A stretch of 64,000 nucleotides of DNA from Lachnospiraceae bacterium C6A11 (GTDB lineage Bacteria > Bacillota > Clostridia > Lachnospirales > Lachnospiraceae), in assembly GCA_000702245.1 (NCBI GenBank), contig JNKY01000015.1, positions 1 through 64,000 of the forward strand, written 5' to 3'. The notes beneath the pieces were generated by a model. That model was not told where the DNA came from. It searched no databases and saw only the letters and a program-made list of their open reading frames with translations. Shown here piece by piece: positions 34,234 through 41,714 of the stretch (position 1 is its first letter; every line of letters begins with the position of its first letter). A program made the translations under genes and the position numbers.

Positions 34234-34473
34234 TTAAAGAGACTCGTGGAATGTACGAGAGATAACATCATCCTGCTGCTCCTTTGTGAGCTTGATGAAG
34301 TTAACAGCGTATCCTGAAACACGGATTGTAAGCTGTGGGTAATTCTCCGGATGCTTCTGAGCATCAAGAAGAGTCTCTCTGTTATATACATTAACGTTGA
34401 GGTGATGTCCACCCTTTGTTACATAACCATCTAACATATCAACTAAGTTATCGATCTGTGCTGTACTAGCCAT
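34234..34473 (-). CDS. Stand-alone glycyl-radical domain of pyruvate formate-lyase
   Basis: A 79-residue protein equal to the C-terminal domain of PFL. It starts with [21 protein letters not shown] and ends with the radical loop [20 protein letters not shown] and VISRTF (given here as separate motifs). Gly54 in RVSGY is the residue PflA should convert to a radical. GrcA/YfiD of Escherichia coli is a comparable spare part, but there PflB keeps its own domain; here the partner PflB lacks it. ATG at 34473 has GGAGGT about 9 nt upstream; the earlier in-frame ATG at 34503 overlaps that site. Third gene of the pflB operon, before a strong terminator. Confidence 0.93.
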   Translation of the reverse strand: MASTAQIDNLVDMLDGYVTKGGHHLNVNVYNRETLLDAQKHPENYPQLTIRVSGYAVNFIKLTKEQQDDVISRTFHESL

Positions 34474-34529
34474 TTTTATATTACCTCCAATCTTATTATC
34501 CAAAGCCTGCTCAACAGACCGGATATTAT

Positions 34530-34751
34530 CTATTTACTCTCATCTGCAAATGCATCGTCCATGCCTTCCATAAGTGTCGGAACCGAGCATGCAAGGTCGC
34601 CCTTTGCGCAGTCTATACATCCCATGGTCTCAACCGTTTTACCGGCCTCAGCCTCAGGATCGATGGTCACATTGATATGACCTGTTCCGCTCTCAACCAT
34701 ACTGTCGAGCATCGCTACGATATCATTTACATCATTTAATTTATCTGCCAT
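34530..34751 (-). CDS. Cys-containing paralogue of the glycyl-radical protein, radical loop missing
   Basis: A 73-residue protein between pflB and the glycyl-radical gene. Its first 35 residues ([22 protein letters not shown]) align with [21 protein letters not shown] of the neighbour, sharing the MLD, the G-x-H and the NV pattern. After that the RVSGYAV loop is absent; instead come [16 protein letters not shown] (Cys45, 48, 55: CX2CX6C) and an acidic end. It has its own AGGAGA site. Homology is by eye. It may bind metal or iron-sulfur, or protect the radical site; both are guesses. It is not a frameshift remnant, since it has a clean start and stop. Confidence 0.8.
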   Translation of the reverse strand: MADKLNDVNDIVAMLDSMVESGTGHINVTIDPEAEAGKTVETMGCIDCAKGDLACSVPTLMEGMDDAFADESK

Positions 34752-34902
34752 ATCTGTCTCCTGTTTCCAGCCGATACACGGCTATACTCTGTTCCGAACA
34801 ATGATGATACATCATATTCTTCCCAAAACGGTTACGGACATATGGTAAATATTTTCACGGCCTGCAGCACACCGAGATGTGCTGCATACCGGTATTTATC
34901 TA

Positions 34903-36957
34903 TTACTGCTTGTCAAGTCCGAGATCTACGTCAAGGTCACCTGCGAATACCTGATCTTCCTTACCAAGAGCGTTAGGGATGATAGAGAATGTATTTGAAA
35001 TACCATCCTGTGCGTACTCGAATGGAAGCTTAGCTACTGAAGAAAGTGAAGCGTAAGCGCCGTGTGTATCTCTTCTGTGCATTGGGTTAGCACCAGGAGC
35101 AAGAGGCTGACCATGCTTTCTTCCGCAAGGTGTATCACCTGTATTCTTACCATATGTTACGTTTGATGTGATAGTAAGAACTGACATTGTAGGGAATGAA
35201 TTTCTGTAAACATGATGTGAACGGATCTTCTTCATGAATGTTGAAACAAGGTTAGCTGCGATCTCGTCAACTCTGTCATCATTGTTACCATACTTAGGGA
35301 AATCACCCTCTGTTCTGTAGCTTACTACGATACCCTGCTCATTTCTGATTGGGTAAACCTTAGCATACTTGATAGCTGAAAGTGAGTCAGCTACGCATGA
35401 GAGACCGGCAATACCTGTTGCGAAGTATCTTCTAACATCTCTGTCATGAAGAGCCATCTGGATTCTCTCATAAGCATACTTATCATGCATGTAGTGGATG
35501 ATGTTAAGTGCGCTTACATAAACTCTAGCAAGCCAATCCATCATCTGATCATACTTGTGCATTACTTCATCGAAATCAAGAGCGTCATCTGATGTGATAG
35601 CTCTGTACTCAGGACCAACCTGAACACCTGTACACTCATCAACACCACCGTTGATAGCGTAAAGGAGACACTTAGCAAGGTTAGCACGTGCTCCGAAGAA
35701 CTGCATTTCCTTACCGATTCTCATTGAAGATACGCAGCAAGCGATACCATAGTCATCACCATGAACAACTCTCATCATATCATCGTTCTCGTACTGGATT
35801 GAAGATGACTTGATAGACATCTTAGCGCAGTACTGCTTCCAGTTGATTGGAAGTCTTGTTGACCAGAGAACTGTAAGGTTTGGTTCAGGTGCTGTACCAA
35901 GGTTGTCAAGTGTGTGGAGGTAACGGAATGACATCTTAGAAACAAGTGTACGTCCATCGATACCCATACCACCAAGTGACTCTGTTACCCAAACCGGGTC
36001 ACCAGCGAAGATCTGGTTGTACTCAGGTGTTCTTGCGAACTTAACGAGACGAAGCTTCATGATGAAGTGGTCTACGAACTCCTGAATCTGTGACTCTGTA
36101 AATGTACCATTTGCAAGGTCTCTCTCTGCATAGCAGTCAAGGAATGTAGCTGTACGGCCAAGTGACATTGCAGCACCGTTCTGCTCCTTTACTGCTCCGA
36201 GGTAACCAAAGTATGTCCACTGAATAGCTTCCTGTACGTTTGTAGCAGGCTTAGAAATATCGAAGCCATAGAAAGAAGCCATAGTCTTGAGCTCCTTAAG
36301 AGCCTTGATCTGCTCAGAGATCTCTTCCTTACCTCTGATAACGTCATCTGTGTACTCTGTACCAAATGAAACCTTCTGATCTTCCTTGTCAGCTACGAGA
36401 TAATCAATACCGTAAAGTGCTACTCTTCTGTAGTCACCGATGATACGTCCACGTCCGTATGCATCAGGAAGACCTGTAATTATGTGATTTGAACGGCATC
36501 TTCTGATTTCTGCATCATATACATCGAAAACGCCTGCGTTGTGTGTCTTTCTGTGTACTGTGAAGAATTCAACTATTTCAGGATCAACTGTATATCCGTT
36601 ATCTGCACAAGCCTTCTCAGCCATACGGATACCACCATATACATTCATTCCTCTCTTGAATGGCTTATCTGTCTGAAGACCAACGATTGTTTCCTTGCTC
36701 TTATCAAGGTATCCAGCCTGGTGTGAAGTAAGTGTAGATACTACCTTAGTATCCATATCAACTACTCCGCCCTTTTCTCTCTCAAGCTTAGAAAGCTCAA
36801 GAACCTGCTGCCATAAATCCTTTGTGTTCTGTGTAGGGTCTGCGAGGAAAGAATCATCTCCCTCATATGGAGTATAGTTCTTCTGAATGAAATCACGAAC
36901 GTTTACTTCCTTCTGCCACTTGCCACCTACGAAGCCATTCCAACCTGTTGCTTCCAT
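34903..36957 (-). CDS. pflB: Pyruvate formate-lyase catalytic core lacking the glycyl-radical domain
   Basis: The 684-residue core converts pyruvate and CoA to acetyl-CoA and formate. The catalytic pair Cys407-Cys408 sits in GIACCVS, and [17 protein letters not shown] and [20 protein letters not shown] are typical of PFL. Ordinary PFL has about 740-760 residues. This one ends soon after [20 protein letters not shown], exactly where the C-terminal glycyl-radical domain should begin (NLVDMLDGY...RVSGYAV). That domain is encoded separately at 34234. The start has AGGAGG. The gene has a strong promoter at 37180-37208 and heads a three-gene operon. Confidence 0.96.
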   Translation of the reverse strand: MEATGWNGFVGGKWQKEVNVRDFIQKNYTPYEGDDSFLADPTQNTKDLWQQVLELSKLEREKGGVVDMDTKVVSTLTSHQAGYLDKSKETIVGLQTDKPFKRGMNVYGGIRMAEKACADNGYTVDPEIVEFFTVHRKTHNAGVFDVYDAEIRRCRSNHIITGLPDAYGRGRIIGDYRRVALYGIDYLVADKEDQKVSFGTEYTDDVIRGKEEISEQIKALKELKTMASFYGFDISKPATNVQEAIQWTYFGYLGAVKEQNGAAMSLGRTATFLDCYAERDLANGTFTESQIQEFVDHFIMKLRLVKFARTPEYNQIFAGDPVWVTESLGGMGIDGRTLVSKMSFRYLHTLDNLGTAPEPNLTVLWSTRLPINWKQYCAKMSIKSSSIQYENDDMMRVVHGDDYGIACCVSSMRIGKEMQFFGARANLAKCLLYAINGGVDECTGVQVGPEYRAITSDDALDFDEVMHKYDQMMDWLARVYVSALNIIHYMHDKYAYERIQMALHDRDVRRYFATGIAGLSCVADSLSAIKYAKVYPIRNEQGIVVSYRTEGDFPKYGNNDDRVDEIAANLVSTFMKKIRSHHVYRNSFPTMSVLTITSNVTYGKNTGDTPCGRKHGQPLAPGANPMHRRDTHGAYASLSSVAKLPFEYAQDGISNTFSIIPNALGKEDQVFAGDLDVDLGLDKQ

Positions 36958-37179
36958 GTTTCAAAATCCTCCTTGAAAATATAATATAGTTAAGTGGTCA
37001 GGATCTTTTGATCCCGGATAAGCCTGACGGTGAACTGACCGCCGGACCTTATATTTTATGTCGGAGCCCCTCTTGCACTATTTTGTCATACTTTTTTAAC
37101 AATTTCCTGTATGAAATATCTTTCAGCGCCTTTTGTCAAAAAATGGCGAAAATACAAGAGTTGCCGCCTATCTGTATTC

Positions 37180-37208
37180 ATTATAAAATGTTATTGTATA
37201 CACGTCAA
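37180..37208 (-). promoter_or_regulatory. pfl operon promoter
   Basis: On the minus strand TTGACG (37203-37208) and a perfect TATAAT (37180-37185) are 17 bp apart. The transcript would have a leader of about 215 nt. The spacer and -35 edge contain TTGTATAC (37194-37201), a half-site of the upstream palindrome. Confidence 0.82.
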
Positions 37209-37249
37209 TGCAAAAAAAGTAACATTTTGTACTTTTTTTAGTACATAGC

Positions 37250-37266
37250 TTGTATACAGTATACAA
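37250..37266. promoter_or_regulatory. Operator-like palindrome upstream of pflB
   Basis: TTGTATACAGTATACAA is a perfect 17-bp palindrome with one central base. The half-site recurs inside the pfl promoter. It looks like a site for a dimeric regulator (GntR or similar); the regulator is unknown. The same region lies between the divergent pflB and phosphatase genes. Confidence 0.6.
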
Positions 37267-37376
37267 TATTTATCCTTCGTTGCTCCACTTCCGATCCCAC
37301 TTCAAACTCTCGCAGAACTCCCTCTGTAGGTCTCACAGAAACCGCCCCGCAAACCGCCTCGCATAAGCAATCATAA

Positions 37377-37405
37377 TTGACCGACAGTCGAAAAAATAAT
37401 ATAAT
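37377..37405 (+). promoter_or_regulatory. Promoter of the SpoIIE-type phosphatase gene
   Basis: TTGACC (37377-37382) and perfect TATAAT (37400-37405) with 17-bp spacing, 40 bp before the ATG at 37445. Confidence 0.82.
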
Positions 37406-37444
37406 TATAGAGGGCTTTCGGTTACAAAAATAAGAAGGTATTTC

Positions 37445-39247
37445 ATGCAAAGATCAAAAGACAAATCATATAAAAAGAATAGCAGAACAAAGTTCAGCCT
37501 GGCGGGACTCGTACTTATCTTCTCCCTCCTGGCAACTATCCTTACGGCCATTCTGTCTTATTTTATCCTGAAAAATAACGCCGAGAAAAGCGTTACCGAC
37601 GCCAAACGGCAGCTTGCGGCCGAGATCAAGGAAGATATCGTGCATACTATCAAGGCCTTTCCGGCCCACGAATGGCTGATCACCTACTGGTATGAGCATA
37701 AGGATACAATGGAGGTCGAGTACTACGGCACAGAGGTCACTCAGCGAAAGGCCAAGGAATTCGCAACAAATACAGGTCTTGCGACCGACTACGTTACTAT
37801 AGAAGATATCGAGGCCATGTCTGAGGAAAACCGTGCACTATACGCCGAAGTCATCTACAATCAGACTCTGGGCCTGCTCAATCTTCTGAAGGATAACTAT
37901 AATGTTAACTATCTGAGTGTAATTGTCACCGATCCGGACTATTCAAAGGAAGTCTTCCTGATCAGCGGTGCGTCTCCAAACCAGAAGCGCGGTACCGATC
38001 AGTACGATGCCTATGTTCTGGGCAAAACATCAGATACAACAGATGCACAGCAGAAGGGAATGAAGAACGCGGTGGCCGGCGGAAAGAGCCTTGCCAGGTT
38101 CGGCGATTATCTTGACGCCTATGGTTACGTTCTGGACATCATGGACGGCTGGCATGTTTTCGTTGACGTCGTATTTAACATCTCTTCTCTCACCAAAGAG
38201 GCGGATTCACAGGTATTTAAGGATATGCTTCTTTTCATCTTACTGCAGGGCGGTCTGGCACTCGGCCTCTTCATACTGACGTATTTTCAGGCTGTGCACC
38301 CTGTCAACCGCATACAGAAATACGTCGGGGTATACCGCGAGGAGAAGAACAGTGCAAGAGTTCTGAAGGGCCTCGGCAAGATTCACCTTAGAAACGAGCT
38401 GGGCGCGCTTTCGGAAGGCATCTCCGACATGGTAGTTTCCATCGACCAGTATCTGTCAGAGATCCAGACCATAACCTCAGAGCGTGAGAAGATTGCGGCA
38501 GAACTCAGCGTTGCAACGAAAATACAGGCAGAAATGCTTCCGTCGACCTTCCCTGCCTTCCCGGAGCGAAAGGAATTCGACCTTTATGCAACCATGAATC
38601 CGGCCAAGGATGTCGGCGGTGATTTCTACGACTTCTTCCTTATAGATGATGATCACCTCGGACTTGTCATAGCCGATGTTTCCGGTAAGGGAGTCCCGGC
38701 AGCGCTCTTCATGGTCAACTCAAAGACCAGGATCCAGAACCAGGCGATACTCGGCAAGTCACCGAGCGAGATACTTACAACAGTCAATGACCAGCTGGCG
38801 CAGAACAACGACAGCGGCTTCTTCGTAACCGTATGGATAGCGATCATAGACCTTAAGACCGGAAAGGGTGTTGCGGCAAATGCAGGCCATGAGCATCCGG
38901 TTATCCGCCGCGCAAACGGTGCGTACGAAACAGTAGTTTACAAGCATTCCTTTGTAGTCGGTGCTATGGAAGGTGCCCGCTTCAAGGAGCATGAATTCGA
39001 GCTTCAGCCGGGCGACAGACTCTTCGTCTACACCGACGGTGTGCCGGAAGCAACGAATGCCAAAGAGGAGCAGTTCGGCATCGACAGGATGCTTGCATCC
39101 CTCAATTCTCACGGCGAAGATACTCTGCAGGAGCTTCTTCCTGATGTTAAGAAGGACATCGACGCCTTCGTGGGCGACGCCTTCCAGTTTGACGACCTCA
39201 CCATGCTCGGTTTCGACTACTACGGCCCACAGGATAATAAAGAATAA
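37445..39247 (+). CDS. Membrane-bound SpoIIE/RsbU-type protein phosphatase
   Basis: A 600-residue sensor phosphatase. TM1 is at about residues 18-42, an extracytoplasmic sensor domain about 43-260, TM2 about 263-285, a HAMP-like and coiled linker about 286-365, then a PP2C/SpoIIE domain about 370-597. The metal-binding motifs are AKDVGGDFYDFF, VIADVSGKGVPAALFM, NAGHEHPVI and FVYTDGVPEATNA plus QFDDLTMLGFDY. Members dephosphorylate anti-sigma-factor antagonists and so act in stress or developmental signalling. No anti-sigma or antagonist gene is next to it. A 16-codon ORF follows (39287). It is divergent from pflB. Confidence 0.93.
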   Translation: MQRSKDKSYKKNSRTKFSLAGLVLIFSLLATILTAILSYFILKNNAEKSVTDAKRQLAAEIKEDIVHTIKAFPAHEWLITYWYEHKDTMEVEYYGTEVTQRKAKEFATNTGLATDYVTIEDIEAMSEENRALYAEVIYNQTLGLLNLLKDNYNVNYLSVIVTDPDYSKEVFLISGASPNQKRGTDQYDAYVLGKTSDTTDAQQKGMKNAVAGGKSLARFGDYLDAYGYVLDIMDGWHVFVDVVFNISSLTKEADSQVFKDMLLFILLQGGLALGLFILTYFQAVHPVNRIQKYVGVYREEKNSARVLKGLGKIHLRNELGALSEGISDMVVSIDQYLSEIQTITSEREKIAAELSVATKIQAEMLPSTFPAFPERKEFDLYATMNPAKDVGGDFYDFFLIDDDHLGLVIADVSGKGVPAALFMVNSKTRIQNQAILGKSPSEILTTVNDQLAQNNDSGFFVTVWIAIIDLKTGKGVAANAGHEHPVIRRANGAYETVVYKHSFVVGAMEGARFKEHEFELQPGDRLFVYTDGVPEATNAKEEQFGIDRMLASLNSHGEDTLQELLPDVKKDIDAFVGDAFQFDDLTMLGFDYYGPQDNKE

Positions 39248-39286
39248 CCGTTATTTTAGTTACGCGAAATACAGGGAGGGGTTTTT

Positions 39287-39337
39287 ATGGTAAAAAAAGG
39301 TGTTAAAGCAAAACTAAGCTTGCTGGATGATAATTGA
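39287..39337 (+). CDS. Possible 16-residue peptide ORF
   Basis: ATG at 39287 is preceded by GGGAGGGG and reads MVKKGVKAKLSLLDDN then TGA. It lies 39 bp after the phosphatase stop. The ribosome-binding site is good, but 16 codons give little coding evidence. It may be a leader peptide or the stump of a decayed gene. Confidence 0.2.
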   Translation: MVKKGVKAKLSLLDDN

Positions 39338-39406
39338 TTCCTACGATTGATAATAGCGGTTATTCCTTTTTCCTTTATCCGATTATAAATATATTGCAAG
39401 TTAGTC

Positions 39407-39436
39407 TTGCCTTACTCGTATTTCATGTAATATAAT
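39407..39436 (+). promoter_or_regulatory. Ferredoxin gene promoter
   Basis: TTGCCT (39407-39412) and a perfect TATAAT (39431-39436) are 18 bp apart, giving a leader of about 110 nt before the ferredoxin ATG. Confidence 0.75.
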
Positions 39437-39553
39437 TCACCTAGACACAAAGGCGGCACCCGAAAAACGTTGAAAATACGTGGTTTCGTGGTATATGCAG
39501 AGAGTTTATCCTGTCTTCGGACAGAATTAATTTAAATAAGGAGGGACAAGAAA

Positions 39554-39724
39554 ATGGCATTTGTTATCGGTGATGGATGCATCGGATGTGGTTCATGCGC
39601 AGGTGCATGTCCAGTTGGAGCTATCTCTGAGGATGGCGGCGTTTATGTAATCGATCCTAACGTATGTATCAGCTGTGGTGCATGTGCAGGTACATGTCCA
39701 ATGGGAGTTATCAGCGAGGGCTGA
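39554..39724 (+). CDS. 2[4Fe-4S] ferredoxin, clostridial type
   Basis: A 56-residue low-potential electron carrier. The two cluster motifs are CIGCGSCAGACP and CISCGACAGTCP, each CX2CX2CX3C followed by P, separated by a short VYVIDPN strand, the standard clostridial layout. It reads MAFVIGDGCIGCGSC to SEG. AAGGAGGG precedes the ATG. It has its own promoter and a strong terminator, so it is probably highly expressed and monocistronic. It would serve pyruvate:ferredoxin oxidoreductase, hydrogenase or Rnf, none of which is in the window. The short length makes it easy to miss. Confidence 0.96.
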   Translation: MAFVIGDGCIGCGSCAGACPVGAISEDGGVYVIDPNVCISCGACAGTCPMGVISEG

Positions 39725-39760
39725 TGAATCCGTACATAGACGAGATTGATCAATCTAAAA

Positions 39761-39791
39761 AACAGGAGAGGCTGGTCCTCTCCTGTTTTTT
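39761..39791 (+). terminator. Ferredoxin terminator
   Basis: AACAGGAGAGG (39761-39771) and CCTCTCCTGTT (39777-39787) pair over 11 bp and are followed by a T6 tract. About 37 bp past the ferredoxin stop. Confidence 0.92.
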
Positions 39792-40340
39792 GCGTATAAA
39801 TCGAGCAGGAAAGACTTGTCGCTCGCTGCGCCGCCCGCCGGTTGCCGTCAGGCAACATCTTCCTTTCGGCGGGGTGTGCATGAAAAGGAGCAGACAACTG
39901 AGTGCCTGCTCCATATTGTGCATAGTATTTTTCTGATTATTTCATTTCCTTGTCGCAATCTTATATTTTCAAGAAAAAATTGCCACATTCAATAGTATTC
40001 CCCTGCGCACTCCCTCCTCTCATGGCCTGCATAATAAGTCGGTCTGAAAAGCTGATTCCGTGATAATCCAATATATTCCTGCCATCTGATCATGCAGTCA
40101 ACACGGCTTCGCGCGCGGGATGTGTATTTATATCTGTCGGGCTGCTGCGGCATATTAGCGGAGCCACACGCCCTCTGAAAAATGTTCAAGGAAAGCGTAC
40201 CGCATTCCTCTCCTCATTTCAACTCCAAAATTGTGAAAGTTTTTTGAACTCCGGAAAAATATATATTTTCCTCTTTACAGCCGGAATTTTTATGGTAAAC
40301 TATCAATAATATTTTTACGGCAATATAATAGTAGTATAAT
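39792..40340. other. Intergenic region without a supported gene; nested hairpins
   Basis: CCCGCCG (39834-39840) and CGGCGGG (39867-39873) enclose a second hairpin GTTGCC-GTCA-GGCAAC. Another stem, GGAGCAG (39887-39893) with CTGCTCC (39906-39912), is followed on the minus strand by TTTTC and could end a leftward transcript. A 66-codon leftward frame at 39989-40189 has only a TTG start with a weak ribosome-binding site, so I do not call it. Nothing else is seen. Confidence 0.5.
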
Positions 40341-40349
40341 GTACTACAG

Positions 40350-40379
40350 TTGAAGCCCGTAAACCAAATGTGGTATAAT
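40350..40379 (+). promoter_or_regulatory. mecA promoter
   Basis: TTGAAG (40350-40355) and a perfect TATAAT (40374-40379) are 18 bp apart, 43 bp before the mecA ATG. Confidence 0.75.
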
Positions 40380-40421
40380 ACAGTTGTAATATCTACAAAC
40401 AACAGATAAACGGTGACGCTT

Positions 40422-41414
40422 ATGAAGATAGAAAGAATCAGTGACAACCAAATAAAGTGCACTCTCAGCCGCCAGGATCTCGACGAGAAAAATATCCGTA
40501 TCGCCGAGCTTGCTTACGGTACTGATAAAGCGCGCGCACTTTTCAGGGAGCTGATCGAGCAGGCCTCTGTTGAGCTGGATTTCGAGGTTGACGAATCCCC
40601 TCTTATGATAGAAGCTGTTCCGACCAGCAAGGACAGCCTTGTGCTGATCGTCACAAGAGTTGACAACCCTGACGAGCTTGATTCAAGATTCTCGCGCTTC
40701 ACACACCTTTCATCCGACGACAATATCGAAGAGATCGAAGACTTCTCGGATGATGATGATGACGAATTGGGCGACGTTGATGACGACGATCTCGATCTTG
40801 ACGAACAGGATCACGCAGAGATCGAAGAGATAATCAAGGCTGCCGAGGAGCGTCTTGCATCAGCAGACAAGGATAATAACAAAGATTCGGAAGCAAAGGA
40901 TGACAAGGCTTCCGATGAAAACAGTAAAGAGAACGATCAGTTCAGCAACCTTCGCGAGCAGATCAGAGAAGGTCTATCAGGCCTTATCTCAAGCCTCGCA
41001 AAGTCTGTTGAAGGCATCGCGGCAAATGTTGACGGAAACGGTGAGAACCCACATATCCAGGCCGACATAACCATCGAAACGGTGACTCATCCGCAGGCAA
41101 CACCACAGTCTGCATCGGAAATACCTTTCGACGTTTACATCTTCAAAAATATATCCGATGTAATTTCAGCCGCAAAGGATCTCAGTCGCATCTACTTCGG
41201 TGACAACACCCTCTACAAGGATGAGTCCACCGGAAGGTTCTACCTCTACATTACTAACAACGCAAACTCACTTGAGGATTACCTTCGCACTCAGCAGATC
41301 CTTACACGCTACGCCGCAAAGTGCCGCACCACCTACGCATCCATCTCTTACTACAACGAGCACTTCAAAGTGATACGTAGAAAAAATGCACTGCAGTTGA
41401 TGGCTACTATCTAA
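40422..41414 (+). CDS. mecA: Adaptor protein MecA
   Basis: A 330-residue ClpC adaptor that delivers substrates to the ClpCP protease. The N-terminal domain (about 1-95) is typical: MKIERISDNQIKCTLSRQDL and ARALFRELIEQASVELDF. A long acidic linker (about 100-185, rich in Asp/Glu/Lys) is longer than in Bacillus MecA (about 218 residues in total). The C-terminal ClpC-binding domain (about 240-325) has FDVYIFKNISDVISAA and the LEDYLRTQQILTRYA helix. ATG at 40422 is preferred over a GTG three codons earlier because GGTGA lies 5 nt before it. Confidence 0.93.
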   Translation: MKIERISDNQIKCTLSRQDLDEKNIRIAELAYGTDKARALFRELIEQASVELDFEVDESPLMIEAVPTSKDSLVLIVTRVDNPDELDSRFSRFTHLSSDDNIEEIEDFSDDDDDELGDVDDDDLDLDEQDHAEIEEIIKAAEERLASADKDNNKDSEAKDDKASDENSKENDQFSNLREQIREGLSGLISSLAKSVEGIAANVDGNGENPHIQADITIETVTHPQATPQSASEIPFDVYIFKNISDVISAAKDLSRIYFGDNTLYKDESTGRFYLYITNNANSLEDYLRTQQILTRYAAKCRTTYASISYYNEHFKVIRRKNALQLMATI

Positions 41415-41440
41415 ATTATTGTTTATATAATTGAACGTAC

Positions 41441-41482
41441 GACAGAAATACCAGATGTATTCATCCGGTATTTCTGTCTGTT
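41441..41482 (+). terminator. mecA terminator
   Basis: GACAGAAATACC (41441-41452) and GGTATTTCTGTC (41467-41478) form a 12-bp stem, extended by GATG/CATC near the loop, followed by TGTTTGTT. 26 bp past the mecA stop. Confidence 0.82.
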
Positions 41483-41497
41483 TGTTGCAATTATAAA

Positions 41498-41688
41498 AGC
41501 ATGAGCACACATATCTCGAAGTATTGCGGGATATGCGTCAAATCAAACAAATCATTGCTTGCTGTTTTTTCAAGATTGTTCCAATGTTTGAGCGAAGCGA
41601 GTTTTGGGACAATCTTAGAAAAAACCAAAGCTGATTTGTATTGATTTCGCATATCTTAGTCACACTGAGAGATATGTGCGCTCATGCT
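41498..41688. repeat. 191-nt nested long hairpin
   Basis: Outer arms 41498-41517 and 41669-41688 pair over 20 bp with one mismatch. Moving inward, GATATGCG, AAATCA-type and GTTTTTTC-AAGATTGT-CCAA segments also pair with the opposite side, ending in a central GCGAAGC. On the minus strand the outer mismatch becomes G-U, so minus-strand RNA would fold best. It lies just past the transketolase stop. It could be a structured 3' UTR, an independent RNA or a MITE-like element. Confidence 0.8.
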
Positions 41689-41714
41689 GTATTTATATTA
41701 CGACAAACACTTAT

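Noticed and set aside
34234-36957. Split pfl locus considered as a frameshift or sequencing error
   Set aside because: The pieces are separated by 430 bp and another intact gene, and each has its own start, stop and ribosome-binding site.
39664-39936. 90-codon frame overlapping the ferredoxin end
   Set aside because: It runs through the ferredoxin terminator in another frame.
39989-40189. 66-codon leftward frame before mecA
   Set aside because: TTG start, weak ribosome-binding site, no recognisable domain; kept only as a remark on the possible minus-strand transcript.
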